NCBI GenBank assembly: GCA_964567475.1
Contig: CAZMMV010000009.1
Span: 1 to 39,038 of the forward strand
Direction: 5' to 3'
Origin: CAZMMV01 sp964567475
Lineage (GTDB): Bacteria > Bacillota > Clostridia > Tissierellales > Tissierellaceae
DNA: 39,038 nt
Shown: positions 32,678 to 39,038 of the stretch, piece by piece
Position numbering within the stretch: position 1 is the first letter of the stretch
Layout: the number at the start of each line of letters is the position of its first letter
Translations under genes and position numbers: made by a program
The notes under the pieces: generated by a model
Databases searched by the model: none
Told to the model about the DNA's origin: nothing
What the model saw: only the letters and a program-made list of their open reading frames with translations

Positions 32678-33034
32678 TTGAAAAATGCATTTTTTTTATT
32701 AATTAGTATTATAGTAAAACCTTTTGTTATACTTTGTGGCTATATGACAAGTTCAAATTCTTTTCCTCAACCTTTATCTAGAGAAGAAGAAAAAAAATAT
32801 TTAAAACTTTATTCTCAAGGAAGTGAGGAGGCTAGAAAGGTATTAATAGAAAGAAATCTAAGATTAGTAGCTCATATAGTTAAAAAATATAATAATACAG
32901 GCACGGATACAGAAGATTTAATATCTATTGGTACAATAGGATTAATAAAAGGAATATCAACATTTAATCCAAATAAAAATACAAGGCTAGCTACATATGC
33001 AGCAAGATGTATAGAAAATGCTATACTCACATAA
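32678..33034 (+). CDS. sigK: sigma-K, 5' half, interrupted by skin element
   Basis: The N-terminal half of the late mother-cell sigma factor. TTG 32678 follows GGAGGGG and gives a hydrophobic pro-peptide (KNAFFLLISIIVKPFVILCGY) before SFPQPLS, aligning with Bacillus pro-sigma-K almost residue for residue. A longer frame upstream to 32588 has no ribosome site. LIERNLRLVAHIVKKY, DTEDLISIGTIGLIKGI and RLATYAARCIEN are sigma region 2. The true coding part ends at AATG (33017-33020); the last codons to the TAA at 33032 belong to the element. Joined to the 3' half it yields 232 residues. The pro-peptide implies processing by a SpoIVFB-type protease, unlike Clostridioides difficile sigma-K, which lacks one. 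Confidence 0.95.
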   Translation: MKNAFFLLISIIVKPFVILCGYMTSSNSFPQPLSREEEKKYLKLYSQGSEEARKVLIERNLRLVAHIVKKYNNTGTDTEDLISIGTIGLIKGISTFNPNKNTRLATYAARCIENAILT

Positions 33035-33041
33035 GGGAAAC
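33001..33041 (+). other. attL: left end of the skin element
   Basis: The core AATG is at 33017-33020, within the sigK codons for Ile-Glu-Asn. The element arm carries AGGGAAAC at 33034-33041, the inverted complement of GTTTCCCT at the right end. The bases flanking AATG differ between the two ends, so the shared core is exactly these four bases. Confidence 0.85.
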
Positions 33042-33045
33042 GTTT

Positions 33046-34683
33046 TTATTGAATTTTTCTAGACTTAGATCCAAACATAAGAATATCTATGTTTTTCCCA
33101 TCCCATGTGATCTTATGGACTATAGATCTAATTAAATTCCTCTTTTGAATTACATCAGCAGAACTTATTATATGGTCAACCTTATTTATAATATCATTAA
33201 CTATTTCTATATTTTCTTCTTTAACTTTATTAATATTAGCTTTTTCTTCTAATCCTTGTAATCTTTCTTTTATCTTAGTATTATTTTTATCAAGATTATC
33301 AATTTGATTAATAATGTATTTAGCAGCTCTAGATTCTTCATATTTAGAAAGATTATTTACTAAATTATTTATAGACTTAGTATTATTTCTTATATTAACT
33401 CTTAACTGGTCTATTTCAGATACTAAGCTACTTTCAGTACTAGTTATATTAACTTTGTTTTTTAAGAGCATAGACGTGAGATTAGAGCCTTGTAATGATA
33501 GCTTCTTTAGCTCATCTATGACCAACTGATCTAACTTAATTCCATTAATGTTTTTAATATCACATTTTTTACGTTTGCTTTTTTCCTTCATTTCACAGAG
33601 ATAATAAAAGACCTGAATTCCATCTCTATTAATTCGTCCCATTTTAGGTCTCATAAAGCTATTACAATTACTACATTTCAAAACACCTGATAATACTGAT
33701 TCTGTATTTTTAACTTTCCTAAAGGTTTTAGACTTGTTTTTATCAATCATATTTTGCACTTTAATCCAATCTCTACCACTTATTATTCCTGGATGTTTAC
33801 CTACTGCTATAATCCATTCAGAACGATTACGCAACTTATTGCTAGTGTTTTTCTTTTGTATAGTCTTATTGTATGCCATTATACCTTTATTCTCAGTAAA
33901 GGCATTTGAATCAGAGTAAATATCATAGCCATTATCTATAAAATAATTATATGTATCTTTATCAGCCATGGCATAAACTGGATTATTTAAGATATTTCTT
34001 AAGGAAAATCTAGAATAATCTTTGTTGTTTTTAGTTTTTATGTTATTTTGTATGCAGAAGCTTTCAAGTTGAGTCAATGAATCTAATTCTAAGAACTTTG
34101 TAAATATAAGTCTAATTATTGCTATTTCCTCGGGAATAGGACTTAGCTTGAACATTCTTCTTTCTTTTCCAGATGGATCAATAAATATAACTTCTTTACT
34201 ATCAAATCCAGTAGGAGTTATTCCCCCAAGCCATCTACCAGTCTTAGCTAATTGAACCATGTTATCTCTAATACGTTCTGCTATAGTTTCTCTTTCCAAT
34301 TGAGCAAATACACTTGCTATATACATCATAGCACGACCCATAGGAGTACTGGTATCAAATTGTTCTTTGATAGATACAAAGTCTATATTATATTTATTGA
34401 GACTTTCAATTGTCCCAGAAAAGTCTGAAACATTTCTACTAATTCTATCCAATCTATAGCAAATCAATGCATCATATTTTTTCTTTTTTGCATCCAGAAT
34501 CAATTTTTGAAATTCTGGTCTATGAGTATTTCCACCAGAAAACCCTTCATCTTCATAGATAAAAAACTCTTCAATATTCTCAAAATGCTTATTAGCATAT
34601 TCTTTACACATATCTATTTGGTTGTCTATAGATTCACCTTTTCCTGTAAATTTAGATTTACGAGAGTAAATTGCTATTTTCAT
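33046..34683 (-). CDS. large serine recombinase, SpoIVCA-like skin excisionase
   Basis: A 545-residue large serine recombinase. The resolvase domain starts with KIAIYSRKSKFTGKGESIDNQ, the catalytic Ser being in YSRKS (residue 10). It continues with YEDEGFSGGNTHRPEF, YRLDRISRNVSDF and FAQLERETIAERIRDNM. A recombinase domain follows, then a zinc ribbon (CSNC ... C ... C near residues 335-375) and a C-terminal coiled coil. ATG 34683 is chosen because GAGGTGAT precedes it; the frame is open another 46 codons without a ribosome site. Its stop lies 26 bases from the attL core. The expected role is mother-cell excision of the element to rebuild sigK. It is probably the SpoIVCA equivalent, judged by position and fold. 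Confidence 0.93.
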   Translation of the reverse strand: MKIAIYSRKSKFTGKGESIDNQIDMCKEYANKHFENIEEFFIYEDEGFSGGNTHRPEFQKLILDAKKKKYDALICYRLDRISRNVSDFSGTIESLNKYNIDFVSIKEQFDTSTPMGRAMMYIASVFAQLERETIAERIRDNMVQLAKTGRWLGGITPTGFDSKEVIFIDPSGKERRMFKLSPIPEEIAIIRLIFTKFLELDSLTQLESFCIQNNIKTKNNKDYSRFSLRNILNNPVYAMADKDTYNYFIDNGYDIYSDSNAFTENKGIMAYNKTIQKKNTSNKLRNRSEWIIAVGKHPGIISGRDWIKVQNMIDKNKSKTFRKVKNTESVLSGVLKCSNCNSFMRPKMGRINRDGIQVFYYLCEMKEKSKRKKCDIKNINGIKLDQLVIDELKKLSLQGSNLTSMLLKNKVNITSTESSLVSEIDQLRVNIRNNTKSINNLVNNLSKYEESRAAKYIINQIDNLDKNNTKIKERLQGLEEKANINKVKEENIEIVNDIINKVDHIISSADVIQKRNLIRSIVHKITWDGKNIDILMFGSKSRKIQ

Positions 34684-34978
34684 GGTATCACCTCTTTTAT
34701 TATTTATAAATGAACTCTGAGATTTTTTCATTGATGTATAGATTATTAAGTTTATATTTAACAGAATAAAACCTTTTAATAGTTGTTTTCCTAAAAACCT
34801 GCTGCATGATTTACCCCTCAATACTTTATATTCTATTTGTTTAACAATTATTTTATAATCAGTAGTATTTTTATTAATTTAATATATTTTGTTAGGCAAA
34901 AAGGATAATTTAAAGAATTAAATGCAGTAATAGGACAAATCAATAGATTCATATATATAGAAGTAGGGAGGAGAGATA

Positions 34979-35209
34979 ATGAATATTAGAGTTCATTTAC
35001 CAAGTACAAATGAAGGCTGGGAAATCTTAAATAATAGATTAGTAAAATTTCAGTCAGACTTTATAATTAATGAAATAAACAAACTTCCCTATTGTTATGA
35101 AAAAAGGTTAGAAATATTGGAAGAAGTTATAAAAAGAATAAATAAGATGGAAATACATCCAAATAATAAAACTTATTATTTGGATGTATTAAAAATAAAA
35201 AATCATTAA
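34979..35209 (+). CDS. 76-residue skin-borne protein, candidate recombination directionality factor
   Basis: A small, mixed-charge protein I do not recognise. It has a helical middle (LPYCYEKRLEILEEVIKRINKM) and a short C-terminal tail. The ribosome site GGGAGGAGA is very strong, arguing for a real gene. In C. difficile the skin encodes a small protein (CD1234) that acts as directionality factor for the serine recombinase. This is the only small gene in the present element and lies beyond a 295-base divergent gap from the recombinase, so it is the best positional candidate for that role. CATATATA at 34950-34957 with ATA 17 bases upstream is a weak sigma-E-like promoter. The 3' end of the gene is part of an 18-bp perfect hairpin. 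Confidence 0.8.
   Translation: MNIRVHLPSTNEGWEILNNRLVKFQSDFIINEINKLPYCYEKRLEILEEVIKRINKMEIHPNNKTYYLDVLKIKNH
35152..35190 (+). repeat. perfect 18-bp hairpin inside the 3' end of the small gene
   Basis: 35152-35169 and 35173-35190 are perfect inverted complements with loop AAC. The hairpin encodes about the last 13 residues before the final KIKNH and is not followed by a T run on the plus strand. Confidence 0.85.
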
Positions 35210-35223
35210 AGAATAGAAAAATA

Positions 35224-35232
35224 TGATATAAT
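35224..35232 (+). promoter_or_regulatory. extended -10 promoter of the YmfI-like gene
   Basis: TGATATAAT lies 41 bases before the ATG, the same nonamer seen before ireB and the threonine dehydrogenase gene. It indicates vegetative sigma-A transcription of a gene located in a sporulation-excised element. Confidence 0.6.
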
Positions 35233-35273
35233 TTACATATAAATATATAAATATAGATAGGGGATCATAATAA

Positions 35274-36014
35274 ATGTCAAGTTTAAAAACTGTTATTATA
35301 ACAGGTGCTTCTAGAGGTATTGGAAAATCTATTGTAGAGTTATTAGCTAATAATGGATATAATATATTAATTAATTATAATAATTCGGAAAAAAGAGCTG
35401 TTGATTTATGCAAGAGATTAAAAAGTGAAGGCTTATCAGTAAAACTGTTTAAGGCAGATGTTTCTAAAAGGGATGAAGTTCGGTCAATGATGAAATATTG
35501 TGTTAAAGAATTTGGTTCAATTGATATACTTATTAATAATGCAGGAATAAGTCAAGAAAAATTATTTACAGATATTACTGATAAAGATTTTGATGATATG
35601 ATAAATATCAACTTAAAGGGCGTTTTTTATTGTTGTCAAGAGGCTTTGAAATACATACTTCCTAAAAAAAGAGGAAAGATTATTAATATTTCTTCTATAT
35701 GGGGAATTGTTGGAGCTTCTTGTGAGGTTCATTATTCAGCTTCTAAGGCAGCTATAATAGGATTTACAAAAGCCTTATCAAAGGAGTTAGGCCCATCAAA
35801 TATTCAAGTAAATTGCATTGCACCTGGTGTTATTAAAACAGACATGCTTTCTTTACATACTGAAGATGAATTAAATGTTCTTAAGGATGATACTCCTTTG
35901 ATGAGATTAGGAACTCCAAGTGATATTGCTGGTTGTGCACTTTTCTTAGTATCATCCTACTCAGATTTTATTACTGGGCAAATAATAAGTCCAAATGGTG
36001 GATTTGTAATTTGA
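35274..36014 (+). CDS. ymfI: SDR oxidoreductase resembling EF-P 5-aminopentanone reductase YmfI
   Basis: A 246-residue classical short-chain dehydrogenase. The NAD(P) motif TGASRGIG is at residues 11-18, NNAG near 91, catalytic Ser in NISSIWGIVGASCEVHYSA with Tyr-x-x-x-Lys as YSASK, and the C-terminus ITGQIISPNGGFVI. The stretches SQEKLFTDITDKDFDDM, SSIWGIVGASCEVHYSASKAA and the SPNGG ending are the signature I recall for the YmfI group rather than FabG of fatty-acid synthesis. YmfI in Bacillus reduces the 5-aminopentanone group on elongation factor P to 5-aminopentanol. It is the element's only metabolic cargo, has its own promoter-like -10, and ends at a 26-bp terminator. General FabG remains the alternative. 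Confidence 0.82.
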   Translation: MSSLKTVIITGASRGIGKSIVELLANNGYNILINYNNSEKRAVDLCKRLKSEGLSVKLFKADVSKRDEVRSMMKYCVKEFGSIDILINNAGISQEKLFTDITDKDFDDMININLKGVFYCCQEALKYILPKKRGKIINISSIWGIVGASCEVHYSASKAAIIGFTKALSKELGPSNIQVNCIAPGVIKTDMLSLHTEDELNVLKDDTPLMRLGTPSDIAGCALFLVSSYSDFITGQIISPNGGFVI

Positions 36015-36036
36015 TATATAATTGTAGAATCCAGAT

Positions 36037-36093
36037 ATAAAAATAAAAGCACAGTAAAATTCAATTAGAATTTTACTGTGCTTTTATTTTTAT
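36037..36093 (+). terminator. strong terminator closing the skin cargo
   Basis: A perfect 26-bp stem (36037-36062 with 36068-36093) around loop AATTA, with A/T-rich ends giving U tracts on both strands. It insulates the sigK 3' half from cargo transcription. The 160 bases from here to attR hold nothing else recognisable. Confidence 0.93.
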
Positions 36094-36232
36094 GAATTTT
36101 ATATGCATATGGATACTATATTATCTTAATAGATGTTATCATAAATGATAATTGTATTCTTTTTACTAATCCATATAAAAGATTAATTCATAAAAATAAA
36201 CAATATTTAAAAAATAATAATCATAATAAAAT

Positions 36233-36273
36233 GTTTCCCTAGTGATAGAATAGCCAATGAAATATTAATGACA
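36233..36273 (+). other. attR: right end of the skin element
   Basis: The core AATG is at 36256-36259. The element arm carries GTTTCCCT at 36233-36240, inverted relative to AGGGAAAC at the left end. On the excised circle the two arms (23 and 21 bases) would form an imperfect dyad centred on the core. Confidence 0.85.
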
Positions 36274-36615
36274 ATAAGATCTACTAAAAAAATAAAGTAT
36301 GAACAATCTATGCATGAGCCTATTGGCATAGATAAAGAAGGAAATGAAATAAGCTTATTAGATATACTAGGAAGTGACCCAGATTTAATATTAGATGAAG
36401 TAAATTTAAAACTAGAAACAAAAAAACTTTTTAAAATTATAGACTTAGTTTTAACTGATAGAGAAAAGGTTATAATCCAATTTAGATATGGACTTATAGA
36501 TGGAGTTTGCAAGACTCAAAGAGAAATAGCATCTATATTAGACATCTCACGTTCTTATGTATCTAGAATTGAAAGTAAAGCTTTGGATAAATTGAATGCA
36601 ACTTTTGAAAAATAA
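36256..36615 (+). CDS. sigK: sigma-K, 3' half
   Basis: The C-terminal half of sigma-K, without its own ribosome site or true start; the ATG at 36268 is an internal methionine. From the core it reads NEILMTIRSTKKIKYEQSMHEPIG, then GIDKEGNEISLLDILGSDPDLILDE. Region 4 follows, with DREKVIIQFRYGLIDGVCKTQREIASILDISRSYVSRIESKALDKL, the helix-turn-helix for -35 recognition. It aligns with Bacillus sigma-K immediately downstream of the junction. It can be expressed only after excision joins it to the 5' half. The frame is in phase with the 5' half across AATG. Confidence 0.95.
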   Translation, partial: NEILMTIRSTKKIKYEQSMHEPIGIDKEGNEISLLDILGSDPDLILDEVNLKLETKKLFKIIDLVLTDREKVIIQFRYGLIDGVCKTQREIASILDISRSYVSRIESKALDKLNATFEK

Positions 36616-36657
36616 AGATTAATTTAAAATTAATATTCTAGCTTTTCTTATCACTTT

Positions 36658-36693
36658 AGATTAATATATATATAAACATATATATATTAATCT
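36658..36693 (+). repeat. perfect 16-bp AT hairpin before the deoxyribosyltransferase gene
   Basis: AGATTAATATATATAT and its complement (36678-36693) flank the loop AAAC. GGAGGG of the next gene begins at the following base. Confidence 0.85.
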
Positions 36694-36704
36694 GGAGGGA
36701 TTTA

Positions 36705-37190
36705 ATGAAAGCATATTTAGCCAATGGATTATTTGGAATGGGAGATAGGTTATTAAATTCATTAGTAGGATCACGAATAAGAAAAGAAATACAAAGTATT
36801 GATTTATATATTCCGCAAGAAAATTCTGATATCAATGATAAAAATTCATATGCTGACTCTATTACGATTGCACAATCAGATATGGAGAGACTTAAAGATA
36901 GTGATTTTTTAATCGCTATAATAGATGGAGTTGAAATTGATAGTGGTGTTGCAGCAGAAATAGGTGCTTTTTCAATGCTTGATAAACCTATTTTCGCACT
37001 CTATACAGATGTTCGTCAACAAGGAAGAAATAACAATAAAAAAATAGAAGCATTAATTAGTGATGGCACTGAAAATCAATTTATGTATAGAAATCTATTT
37101 GTAGTTGGATTGATCAAACAAACAAAAGCTGGTATATTTTCTACAGTTGATGAACTTATAAATGGGATAAAGAAATATTATATTTTATAA
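36705..37190 (+). CDS. nucleoside 2-deoxyribosyltransferase family protein
   Basis: A 161-residue protein of the nucleoside 2-deoxyribosyltransferase-like fold. MKAYLANGLFGMGDR is the nucleotide-binding start. DMERLKDSDFLIAIIDGVEIDSGVAAEIGAFSMLDKPIFALYTDVR has the catalytic-type acid and the conserved G-x-A-x-E-x-G motif. Members transfer deoxyribose between bases or hydrolyse nucleotides (for example modified-base clean-up); the substrate is uncertain. The ribosome site GGAGGG directly follows a 16-bp hairpin. It ends at a bidirectional terminator shared with the convergent lipoprotein gene. Confidence 0.88.
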   Translation: MKAYLANGLFGMGDRLLNSLVGSRIRKEIQSIDLYIPQENSDINDKNSYADSITIAQSDMERLKDSDFLIAIIDGVEIDSGVAAEIGAFSMLDKPIFALYTDVRQQGRNNNKKIEALISDGTENQFMYRNLFVVGLIKQTKAGIFSTVDELINGIKKYYIL

Positions 37191-37206
37191 ATATCTTAGT
37201 TTATTT

Positions 37207-37244
37207 AAAAATTAATCCAGGAATAAAATCCTGGATTAATTTTT
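37207..37244. terminator. bidirectional terminator between convergent genes
   Basis: A perfect 16-bp stem (AAAAATTAATCCAGGA, loop ATAAAA), flanked by T and A runs. Confidence 0.92.
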
Positions 37245-37248
37245 TTAT

Positions 37249-37920
37249 TTATTTTTTAGGATTAGCTATCTTTTCAAGAATATCTTTTATATCACTAGTA
37301 AATTCTGATATAGGATTACCTTTATTTAATTGTGTAGTCATAGTTTTAAGTCTAGATGTAATATCAGAGTCTGAAGTTATTTTAATAGTTTTTATATTTC
37401 TATCTCCAGCTCTTACTGCAGCTTCAACTTTTTGCTTTAGCTTAGAATTAATATTATTATCTATCATATTTTTATCATTTGTTTCTATACCCACTATGGC
37501 GGTATTTTTATTGATAACAACTGAAGCATTATCAACTTCATCTAAAGCAGCAACTCTTTTAGCAATATCATTTGCACGTGTAGACAAATTTTTTGTTTTA
37601 CTCATATTATTAATATTATCATTATTGTTAACATTGTCTTTGCTTATCATATCATTATTTGAATTATTGTTATTCCTTACTCTGGAATTATTTTTGCCAT
37701 CCCAATTATCATTGTTTAAACCCATATTTCTTCTAGTCATACCATTGTTTAGATTTGTATTTAATCTATTTTTATCGGTTTGTAACCAACCATTATCTTT
37801 GTTTCCATTGTTTAATTTTGTTTCCATATTTCTAAACTTTGTATCTCCTGAACCACATCCTCCTGCTACAGTAATTAAAGCTATTACTAATATTAAAAAT
37901 ATTAATTTACTTTTTTTCAA
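37249..37920 (-). CDS. YhcN/YlaJ family sporulation lipoprotein
   Basis: A 223-residue lipoprotein. The signal is KKSKLIFLILVIALITVAGGC, with the lipidated cysteine near residue 22 (lipobox AGGC). An Asn-rich low-complexity linker of about 85 residues follows. The C-terminal YhcN/YlaJ domain reads TRANDIAKRVAALDEVDNASVVINKNTAIVGIE and KQKVEAAVRAGDRNIKTIKITSDSDITSRL. Family members sit at the spore cortex/inner membrane and affect germination or outgrowth. TTG 37920 is chosen because GGAGG is eight bases upstream; a GTG three codons earlier overlaps the ribosome site. The Asn-rich linker is unusually long, in line with the AT-rich genome. Confidence 0.88.
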   Translation of the reverse strand: MKKSKLIFLILVIALITVAGGCGSGDTKFRNMETKLNNGNKDNGWLQTDKNRLNTNLNNGMTRRNMGLNNDNWDGKNNSRVRNNNNSNNDMISKDNVNNNDNINNMSKTKNLSTRANDIAKRVAALDEVDNASVVINKNTAIVGIETNDKNMIDNNINSKLKQKVEAAVRAGDRNIKTIKITSDSDITSRLKTMTTQLNKGNPISEFTSDIKDILEKIANPKK

Positions 37921-37929
37921 ATCTTCCAC

Positions 37930-38214
37930 CTCCTAAAAATAGTTTTGCACATAACTGATATATTATTATGACTAAATTTTATATTAATTGAAAAAATAAG
38001 GTAAAAGAATTAAAAAATGTTTTTTAAAGTAAGATATAGAGTTGTAATATGGATTATTATGTTGTTTTTAGAAAAAACAAGTTTTTAGTAATAAAAAATA
38101 AATTAAAAAACTTTATAAAAAAAGAAGGAGTTTTGTATGAGTATGTAGAATAATACAATAGATAATATAATATATGCAAAAAACAACTAAAGAAATTAAA
38201 ATAGAGGTGATTAA
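37930..38214. other. 285-base AT-rich intergenic region
   Basis: This is the upstream region of both the spore lipoprotein and the pilus/secretion ATPase gene. I see no riboswitch, T-box or clear promoter. A strong ribosome site (AAGGAG, 38125-38130) is followed by a three-codon frame ATG-AGT-ATG-TAG at 38137-38148, either a decayed gene start or chance. Confidence 0.5.
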
Positions 38215-39038
38215 ATGAAGAATGATAAATTAAAATTTCCGCTTACAATTCCCTATGTAGATTTAGATAAATATTCTATTAATAAATCTGTTGTAACTAT
38301 AATACCAGAGAATATAGCTAGACGATATGGATTAATAGCAATAGATAAAAAGGATGGATTGTTAATAGTTGCCATGGCTGATCCATTAAATATATTTGCA
38401 TTAGATGATATAAAATTTTCTGTGAAAATGGAAATTCAGCCAGTTGTATCTGATAATGAAAAAATCACAAGAAGCATAGATAAATATTATAGTGGGGAAT
38501 GTACTAAAAAGGTTTTAGAAGAATTTGTAGGTGCATTTGACCCAGTAGATACATCAAACATAGAAGATGTAGAACAATTGAAAATAGCAACAGCTCCTAT
38601 AGTTAAACTTTTAAATTCCATAATAGAACAAGCAGTAAGGGACAGGGCATCAGATATACATATAGAACCTTATCAAGAAAATATAAGAATTCGTTTTAGA
38701 ATAGATGGAGATTTAAAGGAAATAATGACTCTTTCTAAAAATAGTTTATCAGGTATAATTACGAGAATAAAAATAATGAGTAAAATGAATATTGCAGAAA
38801 AAAGAGTAGCTCAAGATGGTAGGGTAGAATTAAATATTGATGGTAGGGATATAGATATGAGAATATCAACACTTCCAACCGTATATGGTGAAAAAACCGT
38901 AATTAGACTATTAGATAAAACTAATTTTAATTTTACTAAGAAATCACTAGGATTTAGTCAAAGAGACTTATATATATTTGATAAGGTTTTAAGTCAACCT
39001 TATGGGATGTTATTGGTAACAGGTCCGACTGGTAGTGG
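38215..39038 (+). CDS. GspE/PilB-type secretion or type IV pilus ATPase, 3' truncated
   Basis: The first 274 codons of a GspE/PilB family ATPase; the window ends inside Walker A (VTGPTGSG). Residues 1-90 form the N-terminal MshEN/T2SSE-N domain (TIIPENIARRYGLIAIDKKDGLLIVAMADPLNIFALDDIKF). Then comes the N2 ATPase domain with APIVKLLNSIIEQAVRDRASDIHIEP and FRIDGDLKEI. IKIMSKMNIAEKRVAQDGR and RISTLPTVYGEKTVIR follow, all hallmarks of the family. The ATG at 38215 has GAGGTGA upstream. It is probably the first gene of a type IV pilus operon continuing beyond the window. Confidence 0.95.
   Translation, partial: MKNDKLKFPLTIPYVDLDKYSINKSVVTIIPENIARRYGLIAIDKKDGLLIVAMADPLNIFALDDIKFSVKMEIQPVVSDNEKITRSIDKYYSGECTKKVLEEFVGAFDPVDTSNIEDVEQLKIATAPIVKLLNSIIEQAVRDRASDIHIEPYQENIRIRFRIDGDLKEIMTLSKNSLSGIITRIKIMSKMNIAEKRVAQDGRVELNIDGRDIDMRISTLPTVYGEKTVIRLLDKTNFNFTKKSLGFSQRDLYIFDKVLSQPYGMLLVTGPTGS

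Larger units (their letters stand above)
33017..36255 (+). mobile_element. minimal skin-like sigK-intervening element, 3,239 bp
   Basis: The element lies between two AATG copies and disrupts sigK. It carries a large serine recombinase (minus strand, next to the sigK 5' half and convergent with it, as spoIVCA is in Bacillus), a 76-residue protein and a YmfI-like reductase. No phage structural, lysis or replication genes are present. Excision at AATG gives codons ATA-GAA-AAT-GAA-ATA-TTA-ATG (IENEILM) in frame with both halves, and matches the Bacillus sequence at this point. Known skin elements are usually prophage-sized (about 48 kb in Bacillus subtilis, about 15 kb in C. difficile), so this one is unusually small. 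Confidence 0.92.

Noticed and set aside
34684..34821. Longer N-terminus of the serine recombinase (46 extra codons)
   Set aside because: No ribosome site there, while ATG 34683 has GAGGTGAT and begins with the standard resolvase N-terminus.
35274..36014. FabG of fatty-acid synthesis
   Set aside because: No fab genes nearby, and the SSIWGIVGASCEVHYSASKAA and SPNGG signatures fit the YmfI group better; kept only as the alternative.
33017..36255. The sigK-interrupting DNA as an ordinary prophage or insertion sequence
   Set aside because: No capsid, lysis, replication or transposase genes, no terminal duplication beyond AATG, and exact in-frame restoration of sigK.
37930..38214. c-di-GMP riboswitch before the pilus ATPase gene
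   Set aside because: Looked for because such riboswitches precede pilus genes in some clostridia, but no conserved core or pairing was seen.
1..39038. CRISPR arrays and tRNA or rRNA genes
   Set aside because: No regularly spaced repeats and no cloverleaf or rRNA-like stretches were seen on reading the window.

Overview
The window comes from an AT-rich, endospore-forming, amino-acid-fermenting anaerobe of the Clostridia/Tissierellia type. The evidence is strong Shine-Dalgarno sequences, many TTG/GTG starts, T-box leaders, an oxidative ornithine-degradation cluster, sporulation genes (pro-sigma-K, a SPOCS-like coat protein, a YhcN/YlaJ lipoprotein) and a gene order that follows the Bacillus rarA / rrf2-iscS / yrrI-alaS-yrzL-yrrK-yrzB-yrrL-yrrM-yrrO-udk neighbourhood. 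It is draft sequence: a 10-N gap lies inside the RNase J gene.

Layout. 1-4400: end of an ornithine catabolic operon (oraE, a MutL/GlmL-like ATPase, ornithine racemase). 4490-10340: rarA, then two T-box-controlled tRNA synthetase genes (asnS, leuS). 10470-11530: an SDR-type threonine dehydrogenase. 11530-13500: a divergent pair, an Asp-box propeller-like protein and a SPOCS-like spore protein. 13640-15000: a MATE exporter. 15050-17480: iscR-iscS-iscU and a YtxH-like miniprotein. 17500-21750: AI-2E-family membrane protein, alaS, ireB. 21870-24040: Fe-S aldo/keto reductase, ruvX, DUF1292, Fur-family regulator. 24120-26760: RNase J and a two-gene LysO exporter. 26800-30870: queT, mltG, trmR, a U32 (ho5U) protease-family gene, udk. 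30916-32550: a penicillin-binding transpeptidase. 36700-39038: a deoxyribosyltransferase-family gene, a spore lipoprotein gene and the start of a GspE/PilB ATPase.

The most striking region is 32630-36615. The mother-cell sigma factor gene sigK is split by a very small skin-like element of 3,239 bp between two AATG core copies (33017-33020 and 36256-36259). Joining at AATG restores an uninterrupted 232-residue pro-sigma-K across the junction CIEN|EILM, matching the Bacillus sigma-K sequence. The element holds only a large serine recombinase, a 76-residue protein that is a positional candidate for the recombination directionality factor, and a short-chain dehydrogenase resembling YmfI, the EF-P 5-aminopentanone reductase. 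The element ends carry inverted GTTTCCCT motifs that would form a dyad attP on the excised circle. The sigK start is TTG, abutting a 48-bp near-perfect palindrome that contains its Shine-Dalgarno and sporulation-type -10 motifs. The gene therefore appears to have up to three layers of control: DNA excision, pro-peptide processing and possibly promoter-dependent unmasking of the ribosome site.
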